From Streptomyces noursei (GTDB lineage Bacteria; Actinomycetota; Actinomycetes; Streptomycetales; Streptomycetaceae), in the NCBI RefSeq assembly GCF_016917755.1, contig NZ_CP070326.1:8060001-8124000 (forward strand): 64,000 bases of DNA. The letters are read 5' to 3'. Below, piece after piece: positions 7,637 to 15,348 of the stretch. Position 1 is the first letter of the stretch, and each line of letters starts with the position of its first letter. The notes beneath the pieces are model-generated. The model worked only from the letters and a program-made list of their open reading frames with translations, did not search any database and was not told where the DNA came from. The position numbers and the translations under genes were made by a program.

Positions 7637-8857
7637 TCATCCCGCCACGGCGGGCTCGGCCGGCGCGGTGGCCGCGAGCCGGCGCTCGGCGAGTTCGGTC
7701 AGCAGCGCCGCCTGCCGGTACAGCACCCGGTCGTCGAAGACCGCGCGCGGCGAGTGGTTCATCGGCGCGTGCTGCCAGTCGCTCCCCTCGGGGGCGGCGC
7801 CGACCAGCAGCATCGCGCCGGGGACGCGCCGGAGGACGTACGCGAAGTCCTCGGAGCCGTTGGTGGGTACCGGCGACTCCCACACCTCGCCGGGCGCGAA
7901 CAGGTCGCGGGCGGTGGCCACGGCGAAGGCGGTCTCGTCCGTGTCGTTGACGGTGACCGGATAGTGCCGGAGGTAGTCGACCTCCGCTTCCAGGTCGTGG
8001 GCGGCCGCGATGGCCCGCACCAGACGGGGCAGTCCCTCGGCGAGCCGGTCCCGGGCGGATTCGGAATAGCTGCGCACCGTGGCCTGGAACTCAGCGGTGT
8101 CGGGGATGACACTCGCCTTCGTCCCGGCGTGGAAGGTGCCGACGGTGACCACGACCGGGTCGAAGATGTCGAAGGCGCGGGTCACCCAGTTCTGCACCGC
8201 GGTGACCATCTCACAGGCCGCCGGGACCGGGTCCTTGGCCGTGGCCGGCGTCGAGCCGTGGCCGCCCTCGCCCCGCACCGTCACCGTCAGCAGGTCAGAG
8301 GCCGAGGTGATGGTGCCGGAGCGGGTGATGACCACGCCGCCGGGCACCTGGTTGGACGCCACGTGCAGCGCGTACGCCGCGTCGAGCGGCTTGCCCGCCG
8401 CGTCCAGCACGCCCTCCTCGATCATCGCGCCGGCCCCGTTGTGGCCCTCCTCGCCGGGCTGGAACATGAACACCACGTCGCCGTGCAGGCGTTCCCGGCG
8501 TTCGGCCAACAGCCTGGCCGCGCCGACGAGTCCGGCGGTGTGCAGGTCGTGTCCGCAGGCGTGCATCCGGCCGGGGATCTCGGAGGCGTACGGCACGCCG
8601 CTCTCCTCGGTGACCGGCAGCGCGTCCATGTCGCCGCGCAGCAGCACCGCGCCGCCGGGCCGCCCGCCGCGCAGGACCGCGGTCACCGAGGTGAGGCCGG
8701 TGCCCAGGGTGATCTCCAACGGCAGCCCGTCGAGCGCCGCGAGCACCTTCTCCTGGGTGCGCGGCAGCGCAAGGCCCAACTCCGGCTCCCGGTGCAGAGA
8801 CCGGCGCAGCCGCTCCAACTCGGGTTGCAGTTCCTTGGCTCGTTCCACTGCCGACAT
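7637..8857 (-). CDS. M20-family amidohydrolase (N-acyl amino acid hydrolase type)
   Basis: From ATG 8857 the protein has 406 residues. It has the M20 metallopeptidase layout: RGDMDALP at 74-81, HACGHD at 99-104, QPGEEG at 133-138 (catalytic Glu and metal ligand), then the lid domain and a C-terminal GSEDFAYVLRRVPGAM with a metal His/Asp region. It is closest to hippurate or N-acyl-amino-acid hydrolases and is probably cytoplasmic. AGGAG lies 11 bases before this ATG; an upstream start at 8968 would extend into the regulator's promoter. It is divergent from the Lrp-type gene. In the nystatin cluster, as I remember it, a peptidase-like gene occupies this edge position; no role in polyene making is implied. 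Confidence 0.88.
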   Translation of the reverse strand: MSAVERAKELQPELERLRRSLHREPELGLALPRTQEKVLAALDGLPLEITLGTGLTSVTAVLRGGRPGGAVLLRGDMDALPVTEESGVPYASEIPGRMHACGHDLHTAGLVGAARLLAERRERLHGDVVFMFQPGEEGHNGAGAMIEEGVLDAAGKPLDAAYALHVASNQVPGGVVITRSGTITSASDLLTVTVRGEGGHGSTPATAKDPVPAACEMVTAVQNWVTRAFDIFDPVVVTVGTFHAGTKASVIPDTAEFQATVRSYSESARDRLAEGLPRLVRAIAAAHDLEAEVDYLRHYPVTVNDTDETAFAVATARDLFAPGEVWESPVPTNGSEDFAYVLRRVPGAMLLVGAAPEGSDWQHAPMNHSPRAVFDDRVLYRQAALLTELAERRLAATAPAEPAVAG

Positions 8858-8892
8858 GCCGAATCCCACTCCTGTTGCTCCGGGGGTTGCCT

Positions 8893-8911
8893 GGTACGGT
8901 CCGGCCGTACC
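8893..8911. promoter_or_regulatory. Inverted repeat in the divergent M20/Lrp promoter region
   Basis: A perfect repeat GGTACGG-N5-CCGTACC sits between the divergent M20 (start 8857) and Lrp-type (start 8980) genes. It is a good candidate operator for the Lrp-type protein. Its left part, GGTACGGTCCG (8893-8903), recurs upstream of nysRIV. Confidence 0.55.
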
Positions 8912-8979
8912 CGAGTCCAGGCTGAAGGTTGAGCCGACCGGCGGCCCGAATCCGCCGGAAATACGCAAGGAGGTGGGCC

Positions 8980-10041
8980 GTGGCGCAGGATTCCGGGCCG
9001 ACCCCCCGGTCCCTGGATCATGTGGATCAGGCCCTGGTGCACGCGCTGCAGATCACACCGCGGGCCAGCTGGACCCGGATCGGTGCCGTCCTCGGACTGG
9101 ACGCCGTGACGGTGGCCAGGCGCTGGAACCGCCTGGTCGAGACCGGCGCCGCCTGGATCAGCTGCCATCCGGCCCCGGTGCTGGCCGCGTCGGGCCAGGG
9201 GTGCCTGGCGTTCGTCGAGATCGACTGTGCTCCCGGCCGACTGCTCGACGTCGCCCGGGCGTTGGCCGCCGCGCCGCACGTGGTGGCGCTCTCCCACGTC
9301 ACCGGGGACCGCGACCTCCAACTCAACGTCATGGCCCGCGATCCGGCCATGCTCTCCCGTTGGGTGACCCACGACCTCGCCGCGTTGGACGGCGTCCGGG
9401 CCGCCCGGACGCACCTGGCCGGCCCGGTGCACACCGAGGGCAGCCGGTGGCGCCTGCGGGCCCTCGGTCGGCACCAGGTCGCCCGGCTCGCCGCCGATGC
9501 GTCCAGACACCGCACGGACACCCCCGCCTTCGTCCTCGACGAGCTCGACCAACGGCTGGTCACCGCGCTGTCCGTGGACGGCCGGGCCACCTACCGTGCA
9601 CTGGCCGAGCAGTGCGGCGCCGGCCCCGACACCGTGCGCCGTCGCGTCCAACGGCTCTTCGCCGCGGACATGCTGCACGCCCGGTGCGAGGTCGCCCGCC
9701 CGCTGTCCGAGTGGCCGGTCACGGTGAGCTTCTGGGGGCAGGTCCCGGCCGCGAGGCTGCGCGAGGTGACCCGCCGGGTCACCGGGATGCGCGAGGTCCG
9801 CCTGTGCGCGAGCGTCATCAGCCGGCACAACCTGCACCTCGTGGCCTGGGTGCGCTCCCTCGACGACGCCCAGCGCTTCGAGGTCCGCCTCGCCGAACGG
9901 GCCGCGGACCTGACCGTCACCGAACGCGCGGTCGCCCTCTGGCACATGAAGCACGGCGGCCATCTCCTCGACGAGGAGGGCTACCGGGTCGGGGTGACAC
10001 CGCTCGCGCTCTGGCGGGAACCGGCGGCGTCACACCCGTAA
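8980..10041 (+). CDS. Lrp/AsnC-type regulator with two modules
   Basis: From GTG 8980, with AAGGAGG 6 bases upstream, the protein has 353 residues. It contains two Lrp-like units in tandem: HTH 1 (LDHVDQALVHALQITPRASWTRIGAVLGLDAVTVARRWNRL) with a ligand-type half, and HTH 2 (LDELDQRLVTALSVDGRATYRALAEQCGAGPDTVRRRVQRL) with a second half ending in RAVALWHMKHGG. Ordinary Lrp proteins are half this size; the doubled form is common in Streptomyces. It overlaps the convergent DeoR-type gene by 12 bases at the 3' ends. Position and family match the Lrp-like edge gene of the nystatin cluster (from memory). Confidence 0.88.
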   Translation: MAQDSGPTPRSLDHVDQALVHALQITPRASWTRIGAVLGLDAVTVARRWNRLVETGAAWISCHPAPVLAASGQGCLAFVEIDCAPGRLLDVARALAAAPHVVALSHVTGDRDLQLNVMARDPAMLSRWVTHDLAALDGVRAARTHLAGPVHTEGSRWRLRALGRHQVARLAADASRHRTDTPAFVLDELDQRLVTALSVDGRATYRALAEQCGAGPDTVRRRVQRLFAADMLHARCEVARPLSEWPVTVSFWGQVPAARLREVTRRVTGMREVRLCASVISRHNLHLVAWVRSLDDAQRFEVRLAERAADLTVTERAVALWHMKHGGHLLDEEGYRVGVTPLALWREPAASHP

Positions 10042-10791
10042 GACCTTGGGGCCCATGAGGTGGTAGCGGTGGGCCTCGGCGACGGGCAGGCCGGCGCCGG
10101 TGACGATCGTCTCCAGGTCGCCCACCTCTCCGAACCGGCAGAAGCTCGCCGTGCCGAACTTGGTGTGCACCCCGGCGAGGACCCGGCGGCGCGCGACGCG
10201 GATGGCCTGGGCCTTGACCTCGGCGACCGCCGGGTCGGGGGTGGTCAGACCGTACGTGCGCGAGATCCCCTCGGCGCTGAGGAAGGCCAGGTCGATGACG
10301 AAGCCGGACAGCATGTGGACGGCCCAGTGGTCGACGGTGGCCGTCGTGCCCCGGCGGACCCGGCCGCCCAGGAGCAGCACATTGGCCTGGGGGCTCGTCG
10401 CGAAGGCGCTGACCACCGGGAGCGAGGCGGTGACGATGGTCAGCGGCCGGTCGCGCGGCAGGGCGTCGGCGATGAGTTGCGGGGTGAAGCCCTCGTCGAT
10501 GAAGACGGTCTCGGCCTCGCTGAGGAGTTCGGCGGCCGCGGCGGCGATCCGGGACTCCTCCGGGACCCGCGGTGCGCTCCGGGAGACGAGGATGGCCTCG
10601 GAGCCCGGTCGCACCATGGGATACGCACCACCGTGCCGCCGCCGTATCAGCCCGTGGCCCTCCAGGACGTTCAGGTCCCGGCGGACCGTTTCCTTGCTGA
10701 CGGCGAACTCCTCGGCGAGACGCACGACATCGGCGGATCCGCTGCGCCGGATCAGCTCCAGCATGTCCCTGCGGCGGCCCTCAGCATCCAC
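10030..10791 (-). CDS. DeoR-family transcriptional regulator
   Basis: From GTG 10791 the protein has 253 residues. AGGAGGAACACC directly before the GTG decides the start; the frame is open for 51 more codons upstream but has no such site. The N-terminal DeoR helix-turn-helix (RRRDMLELIRRSGSADVVRLAEEFAVSKETVRRDLNVLEGHGLIRRRHGGA) covers about residues 6-58. The C-terminal DeoRC sugar-phosphate sensor fold has VFIDEGFTPQLIADALP and LLLGGRVRRGTTATVDHWA. The third codon from the end is TTA, read from bases that are the TAA stop of the convergent Lrp-type gene. Its place at the cluster edge matches the DeoR-like gene near nysRIV in nystatin clusters. Confidence 0.9.
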   Translation of the reverse strand: MDAEGRRRDMLELIRRSGSADVVRLAEEFAVSKETVRRDLNVLEGHGLIRRRHGGAYPMVRPGSEAILVSRSAPRVPEESRIAAAAAELLSEAETVFIDEGFTPQLIADALPRDRPLTIVTASLPVVSAFATSPQANVLLLGGRVRRGTTATVDHWAVHMLSGFVIDLAFLSAEGISRTYGLTTPDPAVAEVKAQAIRVARRRVLAGVHTKFGTASFCRFGEVGDLETIVTGAGLPVAEAHRYHLMGPKVLRV

Positions 10792-11480
10792 GGTGTTCCT
10801 CCTGCGCGTCCGGGCCACAACGGCGCCCCGACTGGGTGGGGGTGATTCCAACAAGCCTCGGCTGCGCCGGCCGTGGTGGGCGGCCGAAGCGATCCGTTGT
10901 GGCCAGGAACGGGCGGCGGATCCGCCACCGAACGGGCGGGGCATTGATGAAAACGGTCACCAAGAACACAGACTTCGGGGTGGCACGAACATCGAGCAGA
11001 GGTTCCGCTTGACCGCGTCGCAACGCGGACGGGTCGACCGTCCCCGCCCTGTCGTTCCGTTGTCACAATGGTTGTCGCGGCGGCGGGGAAAGCGGGCGAG
11101 CCGTGCCGCACGAGGCACGGGGGAATGTGACGCGCGGTGAACTCCACCAGGCGGAACGGGGGTTACCGTGAGTATTCGGAGGCCGCTCGCGGCCCGTCAC
11201 GGGTGCGTCGGAGCAGGGCCCCGGAGGCACACCGCGGACCACGGAAACGGTCAGCAGAAACGATATGGCGGGCAGTTTGGTTACGGCGGAACGAAAAGTG
11301 GCCGGAATCGCGTGCATGAATATTGCGGGTTCGTAACGTGGGAATGGATAAACGCCGGCCAGGGCACGAAACGCCCGTGCCGCCGGGCATCGCCCCGTGA
11401 GGGGCGAGCGTCGGCGACACGGGCGTGCGGGACAGCGGCCCCGACGGTGGCCGGCCGGTACAGGGCGGGCCGGCCGGGCG
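10792..11480. other. 689-base non-coding region between the DeoR gene and nysRIV
   Basis: I see no convincing gene: short frames here lack ribosome sites and family features. The region holds the upstream part of the DeoR-type gene, a 12-base palindrome GGCGGATCCGCC (10915-10926), a 7-base-stem hairpin CCGTGCC/GGCACGG (11101-11120) and the nysRIV terminator (11371-11426). GC content drops around 11270-11350, but I see no transcription unit there. Confidence 0.5.
11371..11426 (-). terminator. Two-level hairpin downstream of nysRIV
   Basis: An outer stem ACGCCCGTG (11371-11379) / CACGGGCGT (11418-11426) encloses an inner hairpin CGCCCC-N4-GGGGCG (11391-11406). It lies 55 bases past the nysRIV stop, so it is the likely end of the polyene regulatory transcript. 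Confidence 0.7.
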
Positions 11481-12161
11481 TCACTTGACGAATTCGTCCA
11501 CGACCTTCGGGGGCCAGGTGCCGACGTTCAGGATGCCCATGGAGTAGGCGCGCGAGACGAGCGCGGCGCGGTTGGGCACCCGCAACTTCCGCAGCAGCCC
11601 GGTGACGTGGTACTCCACGCCCTGGCGGCTGAGGTAGAGCCGCGAGGCGAGCGGAATGGTCGACAGCCCGGCCGCGATGCCTTCGAGGATGCGCGCATCG
11701 ATCTCGGTCAGGAACTTTTTCTGGCTGGTCACGACGCCGGCATCGGCCGCGTCGGCGGCATCGGACGAGTCCATGAGCACCAGGATCCCGGCGATGTCCG
11801 GGGTTTTGCCGGTGACCGCGGAGGCGGTGAGGGTGCCCGCGAAGGCCGCGTCCCGGGCGCCCACGGCGACCACGTGCGAGGCGAAGCGGTGCCGCTTGCC
11901 CTCGATCAGCCGGGAGAACTGGCGCATCAGCGGCTGCTGCACGCTCGGGTGCATCAGGTCCCGGAAGCTGCGGCCGCAGACGTCACCGGCGGAATTGTCG
12001 AAGCGGCGGCGGAACTCCTGGTTGGCGTGCTTGATGGTGAGGTCACGGTCGAGGGACGCCATCAGCCCGGGGCCGACGGACTCCCCGGCCGGTGCGGTCT
12101 GAGCGGATATCACCCCGCCGGTCGTACGGTGATGCGAGTCAGTGAGGTGAGTGATAGTCAC
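11481..12161 (-). CDS. nysRIV: PAS-LuxR pathway activator NysRIV-like (PimM family)
   Basis: Up to 226 residues: a PAS sensor domain (from MASLDRDLTIKHANQEFRRRF through RSFRDLMHPSVQQPLMRQFSRLIEGKRHRF) followed by a LuxR-type helix-turn-helix (IAAGLSTIPLASRLYLSRQGVEYHVTGLLRKLRVPNRAALVSRAY) and the end WPPKVVDEFVK. This pairing is the PimM/AmphRIV/NysRIV family, activators found in polyene macrolide clusters. I use GTG 12161 because GAAAGGAT precedes it; a GTG at 12113 would give 210 residues. It acts in the cytoplasm on cluster promoters. It is separated from nysRIII by 403 bases with a promoter-like sequence, so it is probably transcribed on its own. Confidence 0.9.
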   Translation of the reverse strand: MTITHLTDSHHRTTGGVISAQTAPAGESVGPGLMASLDRDLTIKHANQEFRRRFDNSAGDVCGRSFRDLMHPSVQQPLMRQFSRLIEGKRHRFASHVVAVGARDAAFAGTLTASAVTGKTPDIAGILVLMDSSDAADAADAGVVTSQKKFLTEIDARILEGIAAGLSTIPLASRLYLSRQGVEYHVTGLLRKLRVPNRAALVSRAYSMGILNVGTWPPKVVDEFVK

Positions 12162-12280
12162 GAGACCGCCATCCTTTCGGATAACCCCCGTCGTTTTTTA
12201 GCGTTCTGAGAAACGGAATCCAGAATTCGATCGAAGTTCGCCGCGATTCACGCCGAAGAGTTTCGATTTCCGTGAAACGG

Positions 12281-12310
12281 AGCGTAGTTAGCCCCAACTC
12301 GGCACGTCAA
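12281..12310 (-). promoter_or_regulatory. Putative nysRIV promoter
   Basis: On the minus strand TTGACG (12310-12305) and TACGCT (12286-12281) are 18 bases apart, close to a sigma-70 type promoter. Transcription would start near 12274 and leave a leader of about 110 bases. Confidence 0.45.
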
Positions 12311-12340
12311 CGCGACACATCTGCGCACCCCTAAATCCGT

Positions 12341-12367
12341 GGTCCGTACTTGACGAGGTACGGTCCG
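12341..12367. promoter_or_regulatory. Repeat element upstream of the nysRIV promoter
   Basis: An inverted repeat CCGTAC-N8-GTACGG (12344-12363) lies about 35-55 bases above the putative -35 box, a position typical of an activator site. It contains GGTACGGTCCG (12357-12367), which also occurs in the Lrp/M20 promoter region at 8893-8903. Confidence 0.45.
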
Positions 12368-12564
12368 CAGAGTCACAACTACGGTGGGCCAAAAGTAACA
12401 TAGGAGACATTGGTGACGGCGTGGATGTACCTGCCCTCGCTTCCGTTTGAGCTTTTGTTGAGGGTCGCTGTCATGACCGGACGGGCGTGCGACAACAGCA
12501 CCTCACCCACAGGACTGACAGGCACAGAGGATTGTGATCGTCCGGAACGGGACGGCCGCGGGCG

Positions 12565-15348
12565 TCAACGCCCCGGGAGCGCGTTCACCAACTCGCGGCG
12601 GCCGGAGACGCCGAGCTTGCGATAGGCGCTGGTGAGGTGCTTCTCCACCGCCCGGGAGCTCACACCGAGTTCGGTCGCGATGGCCTGGTTGGTCAGGCCC
12701 CGGCTCACCAGCGACGCCACCCGCCGCTCGCTGGGGGTCAGGGTGGCGACCGGCGGCACGATGGCACTGCCCAGACCGTGTTCGGCCCGTTCGGCGAGCC
12801 AGGGCACACCACAGGCGGCAGCGATACCCGCGGCCTCCCGCAACACCGCCTCGGCCTCCGGCCCACCCGGCAGCCGACGCCCGAGGACGACGAGGGTGCG
12901 GGCCAGTTCCGTCGCGTAGGACGAGGCGCGGAGGGTCTCGACGCTCTCACGCAGCAGATCCAGTCCCTCGTCCTGCAACAGCCAGCCCTTCAGGCGCAGG
13001 GCCCGGCCCAGGTTCGTCGTCGCACCCCACTCCCGGGCCCACCTCAACTCGTCCTCGGCGAGTTGCAGCGCGGCATCGGTCTCGCCGAGCCGCTGGTGCA
13101 GCCCGATTGCATACGGACGCCAGGGCAGCAGCGCGGAATTGCGCCATCCCGCGGTCTCCAGGCGTCGGCCACAGGCCAGCAGCGTGTCCAGGGCGTCCCG
13201 CCCCCGGCCGAACTGCACGTCGACGGCGGCCTGGAGCATCTGACCGGTGGCGGTGAGCGCCAGTCCGGTCGGCCGGCGGTCGCGGACCCGTTCCAGGACG
13301 CGTTCGCTCAAGGCCGGGTCGCGCAGTTCGAAGGCGACCGCGGCGAACATCATGACGGCGGGTTCCGACCAATCGCCGGCCTCCATGACCAGGGCGCGTT
13401 CGACGTGCTCCCGCGCGGCGGCCGGGCGGCCCTGCGTCACCAGGACGAAGGCCCGCTCGGCGGTCAGCAGCACATCGTCCGCGCCGGTCGCGTACCGGCG
13501 CCGGGTGTGCTGTTCGCTGGCCAGCCAGGAGGCCACGCCCTGCACGGACTCGGCGACGAACAGCGCGAGCATCACCAGCGGCAACGGGGTGTGGGCGTGG
13601 GCGGCGGTGGCCGGCTCGCGTTCGAGGATGCGGTTGCCGGTGTCGGCGATCTCCGCGGCGCTGAGCCGGCCGCTCAGCGCGCCCGCGCACAACAGCACGG
13701 CGACCAACTCGCGTTCGGCGACGCTGTCCACCGGCGGCCGTGCTCCCATGCGGCGCAGCCGCGCCACCGAGGACGCCAGCTCGACGGGGTTCTCGTGGCC
13801 GGAGTGCCGCAGCCACGCCTCCAGGCGCAGGGCGAGTTCGTCGGCTCCCTCCTCGTCCCGCTGCCCCGGGCCGTCGAGCCCGGCGGCGGCCTGCCGCACC
13901 AGCTCGACGGCGGACGGGCTGGGGGCAGCGAGCAGGGACGGCGGGACGCGCAACACGGCGGCGGCCCGGTCCCGCGGGGTGTCCAGCAGCGCGACCGCCT
14001 GGCTGACGTGGCGTACACAGGCATCGGGGTCGAGGGCGCGCTCGGCGGTGGCCAGATCGATCAGGATGCGGGCGCGGCAGCCGTCCTGGGTGCGGTGGTG
14101 CAGCAGGGCGCGGCGCAGGTACCGGGCCGCGTCGGCGGGCCGGCCGGCGCGCAGCGCGTTGTGGGCCGCGGAGCGCAGGACCGCCTCCGACCAGGGCCGA
14201 CCCGGGTGGACCACGGCCAGCAGATGGCCGGCGACCTGCTCGGCCGGCCGCCCGCAGCGGTACAGCAGATCGGCGGCGTCGTCGTGCGAGCGTTCGCGCT
14301 CGTCGAGGGTGAGCAGGGAGTCCACCGCATCGCGGACGACGCCGTGGACGAAGCGGATGTCCCGTCCCCGGGCCAACAGGCCGGCGTCGACCAGGGCGCG
14401 GCGGGCACCGGAGAAACCGATTTCATCGACCCCGGCAAGCTGGGCGAGCAGCACCGGATCGCTGTGGTCGCCCAGCGCGGCCACCGCCACCGCGACCTCG
14501 CGCACCGGCTGCGGCTGGATCCGCAGATGGCCCGCGAGCCGATCGCGCAGCACCGTCGGGCTCAGCTCCCGGACGGCACCGAAGTGGTCGCCGCCGGGCG
14601 GCCTTCCGGTGGCGCGCAGGGCGCTCCGGAAGGCGGTCAGGAACAGCGGGTTGCCCCTGGACGCCTCGTACACGGCGCGCACCAGTGCGTCCTGCGGCGG
14701 CCGGCCCTGGGGCCCGGCGAGCAGGACGCGGGTGGCGTCCTGGGACAGCGGCGCCAGGCGCAGGACGGTGCGCGCGGCGCCGGCGACCTCCCGTACCAGG
14801 GGGTACCTGCCCCGGTGGTCGCCGCCGGCCAGCGTGCACACCAGCAGCGCGCGCAGGCCGTACAGCCGCCGGGTGAGGTGGGCCAGCCAGCGCAGGGACG
14901 GGCCGTCGGCCCACTGGAGGTCGTCGACCAGGATCAGCAGGCGCCGCTCCGCGGAGGCGTCGGCGAGCAGCGCCTGGGCGCCCTGGAGGACTGCCTGGGA
15001 GACCTCCAGAGCGGAGCCGGTCCCGGTGCGGCGGTCGCCGGCGTCCATGAGGCGGCTGAAGTGCTCTGCCCCGGCGGTGCGTTCGGCCGGCCCGGCGCCG
15101 CCCGCCCCGGACAGCAGGTGGTCGAAGAGTTGGCGGGCGATCCCGAAGGGGAAGTCGCGTTCCCGCCAGGCGGCGCTGGCCCGCAGGACACGGGTGCCGT
15201 CGCCGGCCAGCTCCGGTATCCGGCGCAGCAGCGCCGAGCGCCCGCTGCCGAGGGGGCCGGTGATGAGGAGGAGCGAGGAGTCGCCCGCTTCCGCGGCGTC
15301 CAGGGCGGCCCGGATCCGGGCCAGTTCGTTCTCCCGCTCAAGAAGCAT
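12565..15348 (-). CDS. nysRIII: LAL-type LuxR regulator NysRIII-like
   Basis: A 927-residue large ATP-binding LuxR regulator. The N-terminal nucleotide-binding region has GPLGSGRS at residues 31-38, where the usual P-loop Lys is Arg, and a Walker B-like LLILVDDLQWAD. A long helical, TPR-like middle follows, and a C-terminal LuxR helix-turn-helix (LTPSERRVASLVSRGLTNQAIATELGVSSRAVEKHLTSAYRKLGV). Its ATG at 15348 lies inside the end of nysRII (overlap 11 bases), so the two are translationally coupled. It is expected to activate polyene genes. ATP hydrolysis may be weak because of the Lys-to-Arg change (inference). Confidence 0.9.
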   Translation of the reverse strand: MLLERENELARIRAALDAAEAGDSSLLLITGPLGSGRSALLRRIPELAGDGTRVLRASAAWRERDFPFGIARQLFDHLLSGAGGAGPAERTAGAEHFSRLMDAGDRRTGTGSALEVSQAVLQGAQALLADASAERRLLILVDDLQWADGPSLRWLAHLTRRLYGLRALLVCTLAGGDHRGRYPLVREVAGAARTVLRLAPLSQDATRVLLAGPQGRPPQDALVRAVYEASRGNPLFLTAFRSALRATGRPPGGDHFGAVRELSPTVLRDRLAGHLRIQPQPVREVAVAVAALGDHSDPVLLAQLAGVDEIGFSGARRALVDAGLLARGRDIRFVHGVVRDAVDSLLTLDERERSHDDAADLLYRCGRPAEQVAGHLLAVVHPGRPWSEAVLRSAAHNALRAGRPADAARYLRRALLHHRTQDGCRARILIDLATAERALDPDACVRHVSQAVALLDTPRDRAAAVLRVPPSLLAAPSPSAVELVRQAAAGLDGPGQRDEEGADELALRLEAWLRHSGHENPVELASSVARLRRMGARPPVDSVAERELVAVLLCAGALSGRLSAAEIADTGNRILEREPATAAHAHTPLPLVMLALFVAESVQGVASWLASEQHTRRRYATGADDVLLTAERAFVLVTQGRPAAAREHVERALVMEAGDWSEPAVMMFAAVAFELRDPALSERVLERVRDRRPTGLALTATGQMLQAAVDVQFGRGRDALDTLLACGRRLETAGWRNSALLPWRPYAIGLHQRLGETDAALQLAEDELRWAREWGATTNLGRALRLKGWLLQDEGLDLLRESVETLRASSYATELARTLVVLGRRLPGGPEAEAVLREAAGIAAACGVPWLAERAEHGLGSAIVPPVATLTPSERRVASLVSRGLTNQAIATELGVSSRAVEKHLTSAYRKLGVSGRRELVNALPGR

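Larger units (their letters stand above)
12162..12564. other. Intergenic region nysRIII-nysRIV
   Basis: A 403-base region without a credible gene; a plus-strand frame at 12410 has no family features. It holds the putative nysRIV promoter and an upstream repeat, both listed separately. Base composition is lower in GC than the neighbouring genes near 12180-12300, as expected for a promoter. Only a weak 5-base hairpin (12539-12554) follows nysRIII. Confidence 0.5.

Noticed and set aside
11137..11488. Small plus-strand frames in the gap between DeoR and nysRIV
   Set aside because: No ribosome site, no family features and unlikely composition; the region holds terminator hairpins.
12410..12625. 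71-codon plus-strand frame starting at 12410
   Set aside because: It runs into the end of nysRIII on the other strand and has no recognisable features, although a GGAGA-like sequence precedes it.
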